Shown here piece by piece: positions 6,694-8,660 of a stretch of 8,660 nt of DNA. Numbering within the stretch: the stretch's first letter is position 1; the number at the start of each line of letters is the position of its first letter. The DNA comes from an uncultured Eubacterium sp. (GTDB taxonomy: Bacteria > Bacillota > Clostridia > Lachnospirales > Lachnospiraceae), in contig CAJGDH010000070.1 of assembly GCA_904502145.1 (NCBI GenBank), positions 1 to 8,660 on the forward strand, in the 5' to 3' direction. The notes below the pieces were generated by a model. The model was given only the letters and a program-made list of their open reading frames with translations. It searched no databases and had not been told where the DNA came from. The position numbers were made by a program, and so were the translations under genes.

Positions 6694-7662
6694 ATGGAAG
6701 AACGTATGGAAGTGCTGGAAGAAAAGGTCCGGCCGGAATATACAGAACAGCCGGAAGACAGGCCGGAGACGGAATTATCCGAACAGTCTGAAGCGATATC
6801 ATCCGAACAGCCGGAAGAGGGAGCAGATACAGTCAGTTCCGAACAGCCGGCAGCTTTACTGGATCAGGATGAGCTGGATGATATGGATCCGGATGAAGAT
6901 GAGGAAGAAAAAGAAGAGCCGCCGCGCTACTACAGCGACAAGAGCGCCATCAGCGTGCGGAATGTAAATATTGTATACAGAAGCCTGAAAGCAGGATCCA
7001 TCAAGCAGAATTTCTTCAAATTACGTAAAGTAAAACAGGAAGTATTCCAGGCTGTACGTAATGTTTCCTTCGAAGTGAGGGAAGGACAGATCCTGGGGAT
7101 CACCGGTAAGAACGGAAGCGGAAAATCCACCATGCTCCGCGCCATCGCCGGAATCTTCTCCGCCGACAGTGGTGAGATCGACCTGCATGGTCATTCCATC
7201 TCCCTGCTTTCCATCGGTGTGGGATTTAATAAGGAGCTGAGCGGAAGAGAGAATATCCTTCTCTCAGGTATGCTTCTCGGATTCAGCCAGGCTGATATCA
7301 TGAAAAAGATGAATGAGATCATCGAGTTCGCCGGAATCGGTACCTTCATTGATATGCCGGTAAGAACTTATTCCAGTGGTATGTACTCAAAGCTGGCTTT
7401 CTCCATCACCGCTATCCTTGAGACAGAGATCATGCTGATCGACGAGGTCCTGAGTGTAGGTGACGAGAAGTTCAAGAAGAAGAGTTATGAAAAGATGAAG
7501 GAACTGATCTCCAAGAGAGACCGTACCGTAGTCATCGTTTCCCACAGTCTGACCACTCTTGAAGAACTCTGTGATGAGGTTATGTGGATGCACGACGGTG
7601 AGATCGTCATGCTGGACAGGCCTGAGATCGTACTTCCGGTCTACAGGGATTTCATGAAATAA
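6694..7662 (+). CDS. ABC-type polysaccharide/teichoic acid exporter, ATP-binding subunit with acidic N-terminal extension
   Basis: ATPase partner (Wzt/TagH/RfbB type) of the preceding permease; it powers glycan or teichoic acid export at the inner face of the membrane. The ABC domain spans about residues 85-322: Walker A GKNGSGKST (138-146), signature YSSGM (226-230), Walker B with IMLIDE (246-251), D-loop SVGD and switch His284. The helical SGRENILL segment is typical of this family. Residues 1-80 form an unusual extension: SEQPE-like repeats, then a run of Asp/Glu (about 58-75), with no predicted fold. The C-terminal carbohydrate-binding domain of long Wzt proteins is missing; the protein ends soon after the ABC fold. 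GAGG (6682-6685), eight bases before the ATG, supports this start, and no internal ATG near the ABC domain has a better site. A hairpin follows the stop. Confidence 0.92.
   Translation: MEERMEVLEEKVRPEYTEQPEDRPETELSEQSEAISSEQPEEGADTVSSEQPAALLDQDELDDMDPDEDEEEKEEPPRYYSDKSAISVRNVNIVYRSLKAGSIKQNFFKLRKVKQEVFQAVRNVSFEVREGQILGITGKNGSGKSTMLRAIAGIFSADSGEIDLHGHSISLLSIGVGFNKELSGRENILLSGMLLGFSQADIMKKMNEIIEFAGIGTFIDMPVRTYSSGMYSKLAFSITAILETEIMLIDEVLSVGDEKFKKKSYEKMKELISKRDRTVVIVSHSLTTLEELCDEVMWMHDGEIVMLDRPEIVLPVYRDFMK
6742..6854 (+). repeat. In-frame GAACAGCCGGAAGA repeats in the ATPase N-terminal extension
   Basis: The 14-base element recurs at 6745, 6781 (degenerate), 6805 and 6841 (one change). Spacings are 36, 24 and 36 bases, all multiples of 12, and all copies are in frame, encoding Glu-Gln-Pro/Ser-Glu/Ala. 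This suggests growth of the extension by duplication of a short coding unit. Confidence 0.85.
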
Positions 7663-7683
7663 AGAAACATTTACAAGGTTCAT

Positions 7684-7709
7684 AGGCCGGCTATATGCCG
7701 GCTTTCCTT
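7684..7709 (+). terminator. Probable intrinsic terminator after the ABC exporter pair
   Basis: GCCGGC (7686-7691), loop TATAT, GCCGGC (7697-7702), extended by A-T and G-U pairs, followed by an imperfect T-tract TTTCCTT. The GC-rich stem lies 23 bases after the ATPase stop. The weak T-tract suggests partial read-through into the next gene. A poor promoter candidate (TTTACA 7670-7675, 16 bases, TATATG 7692-7697) overlaps the hairpin and is not called separately. Confidence 0.65.
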
Positions 7710-7743
7710 ATATATCGCTTATTCTGCAGAAGGAGTATGAAAA

Positions 7744-8433
7744 ATGGTTCTGTTCTGGAAGATATTGTTCACGGAATTTATCGCCGAGATGGGAGACAAG
7801 ACCCAGCTGATGCTGATCGCCCTCACCTCCAAATACAGGATCCGGGATATCCTCATCGGAACCGCTGCGGCCATCATGGTATTAAACGGCATTGCCGTCC
7901 TGGCGGGGGGTCTGGTCAGCGAGTTTGTGCCTACCTGGCTCATCCGCATTATCGCCTCCTGTGCCTTCATGTACTTTGCCCTGTCCACTCTTGCGGGAGA
8001 GGATGAGGAAGAGGAGGAAGCCGGGGGCGGCACAAAGACCGCCCGGTTTGCGATACTGGCCGTTTTCTCCACATTTTTTGTGGCCGAACTGGGGGATAAG
8101 ACCCAGCTTACCGCCATCACCTTTGGCGCCAATGAAGGCTTAAGAAACGGACTGATCGTCTGGGCTGCCTGCTGCATAGGTCTTTTTGCCGCGGACATCC
8201 TGGGAATGATGGTGGGCTATCTTCTGAAAAGCAGAACACCGGACGGCCTGCTGAACACCATTGCCTTTTTTGTATTTTCCGTTTTTGGGATCGTGACTCT
8301 GAGGCAGGGGCTGATCCTGCTGCTGGGGGAGAGTGATCCCAGGATCCGTCTGATCCTTATTGCCGTTGTGATCATCTTTGTACTTCTCTGCGGGGGCATC
8401 TATCTGAGAAAAATCCGGAAGAGTCCGGAATAA
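7744..8433 (+). CDS. GDT1/TMEM165 (UPF0016) family membrane protein, putative Mn2+ exporter
   Basis: Cation transporter of the UPF0016/GDT1 family, whose bacterial members (MneA in Vibrio) export manganese; eukaryotic members act on Ca2+ and Mn2+. The 229 residues form two homologous halves, each carrying the hallmark E-x-G-D-K-T motif in a membrane helix: EMGDKT (15-20) and ELGDKT (115-120). Both halves keep the metal-binding Glu and Asp. About six to seven hydrophobic segments are visible. An acidic loop with a run of Asp/Glu (about 86-92) followed by Gly joins the halves. The start at 7744 has AAGGAG at 7730-7735, eight bases upstream; an ATG at 7737 is in another frame and too close to that site. 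No yybP-ykoY (Mn2+) riboswitch fits in the 80-base upstream gap. Mn2+ specificity is inferred from the family. Confidence 0.92.
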   Translation: MVLFWKILFTEFIAEMGDKTQLMLIALTSKYRIRDILIGTAAAIMVLNGIAVLAGGLVSEFVPTWLIRIIASCAFMYFALSTLAGEDEEEEEAGGGTKTARFAILAVFSTFFVAELGDKTQLTAITFGANEGLRNGLIVWAACCIGLFAADILGMMVGYLLKSRTPDGLLNTIAFFVFSVFGIVTLRQGLILLLGESDPRIRLILIAVVIIFVLLCGGIYLRKIRKSPE

Positions 8434-8467
8434 AAATGAGTTGAATTTCATACAGGATGACTGTTTT

Positions 8468-8502
8468 AAACGCCGGAAAGGTTTTCTTTCCGGCGTTTTT
8501 TG
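8468..8502 (+). terminator. Strong intrinsic terminator after the GDT1-family gene
   Basis: A perfect 13-base-pair stem pairs AAACGCCGGAAAG (8468-8480) with CTTTCCGGCGTTT (8486-8498). The loop is GTTTT, and a run of six T ends at 8501. It closes the gene ending at 8433. A group II intron begins directly after it. Confidence 0.95.
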
Positions 8503-8660
8503 GTTTGCGCGCCATGGGCGTGCTCTAACGGGTGAAAGTCCCGAGTACGCGTAGGCAACGACGAAGTACATAGCTGAACAGCAAGGGTGTTCACCGCGAG
8601 GTGGAATCTGAAGGAAGCTGTAGGCAAACCCTTGGCCTGACGGACAGGAACCACATATAA
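8503..8660 (+). mobile_element. Group II intron, 5' part (domain I), probably class C
   Basis: From about 8503 the sequence follows the conserved domain I of bacterial group II introns: a 5' hairpin GCGCGCC-ATG-GGCGTGC (8507-8523), the hairpin CGGGTGAAAGTCCCG (8529-8543), GCAAGGGTGTTCACCGCGAG (8581-8600), GTGGAATCTGAAGGAAGC (8601-8618) and GGCAAACC (8623-8630). Its order and spacing resemble, from memory, the Oceanobacillus iheyensis class C intron. Aligning the first 16 bases with that intron puts the 5' splice site before G8503, giving GTTTG instead of the usual GTGYG. Class C introns are known to insert just 3' of intrinsic terminators, as seen here. The window ends inside domain I, so the reverse transcriptase/maturase gene and domains V-VI should lie beyond 8660. 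Intron identity is very likely; class and exact 5' base are less sure. Confidence 0.9.

Noticed and set aside
7663..7743. Possible Mn2+ (yybP-ykoY) riboswitch upstream of the GDT1-family gene
   Set aside because: The gap is only about 80 bases and is filled by a simple GC hairpin; the conserved riboswitch loops are not present.
7695..8006. Plus-strand frame including ATG 7737 ahead of the GDT1-family gene
   Set aside because: It is out of frame with a clear membrane protein carrying two EGDKT motifs; ATG 7737 is only one base from the ribosome binding site, while 7744 has ideal spacing.
8466..8654. Minus-strand open frame of 62 codons over the intron
   Set aside because: It runs antisense to the structured domain I RNA and the terminator. 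Such frames over group II introns are common spurious calls, and no ribosome binding site or family is visible.

Overview
The window looks like chromosomal housekeeping DNA from a Clostridia-type Firmicute, probably near Lachnospiraceae. The evidence is a PASTA-domain Ser/Thr kinase followed by rsgA and thiN, strong AGGAGG-like ribosome binding sites, sigma-A-like promoters, and compact transcription units ending in intrinsic terminators. The taxonomic call is an inference from gene content and protein character, not from a search.

Layout. (1) Positions 3-3428, plus strand: the 3' part of a PrkC-type membrane kinase, then the ribosome-assembly GTPase RsgA, then thiamine pyrophosphokinase ThiN, closed by a hairpin terminator at about 3497-3537. 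(2) Positions 3585-4682, minus strand: the YchF/OLA1 ATPase, convergent on the same terminator. (3) Positions 4683-4892: a divergent intergenic region with one good promoter for ychF and one for lgt. (4) Positions 4893-5789: lgt, lipoprotein diacylglyceryl transferase. (5) Positions 5773-7662: a promoter, a structured leader and a two-gene ABC exporter of the polysaccharide/teichoic-acid (Wzm-Wzt/TagGH) type. Its ATPase carries an unusual acidic, repeat-bearing N-terminal extension. (6) Positions 7744-8433: a GDT1/UPF0016 family membrane protein, a likely Mn2+ exporter, with a strong terminator. (7) From about 8503 to the end: the 5' part of a group II intron that closely follows the class C layout and lies immediately 3' of that terminator.

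Most genes serve envelope and translation functions: PrkC senses the wall, Lgt makes lipoproteins, the ABC pair exports a glycan or glycolipid, and RsgA and YchF act at the ribosome. No wholly new system is evident. The points most worth following are the intron placed on a terminator, the N-terminal extension of the exporter ATPase, the leader that could mask the exporter's ribosome binding site, a valine at a usually polar Lgt position, and a small tandem repeat inside thiN. No tRNA, rRNA or CRISPR array was seen.
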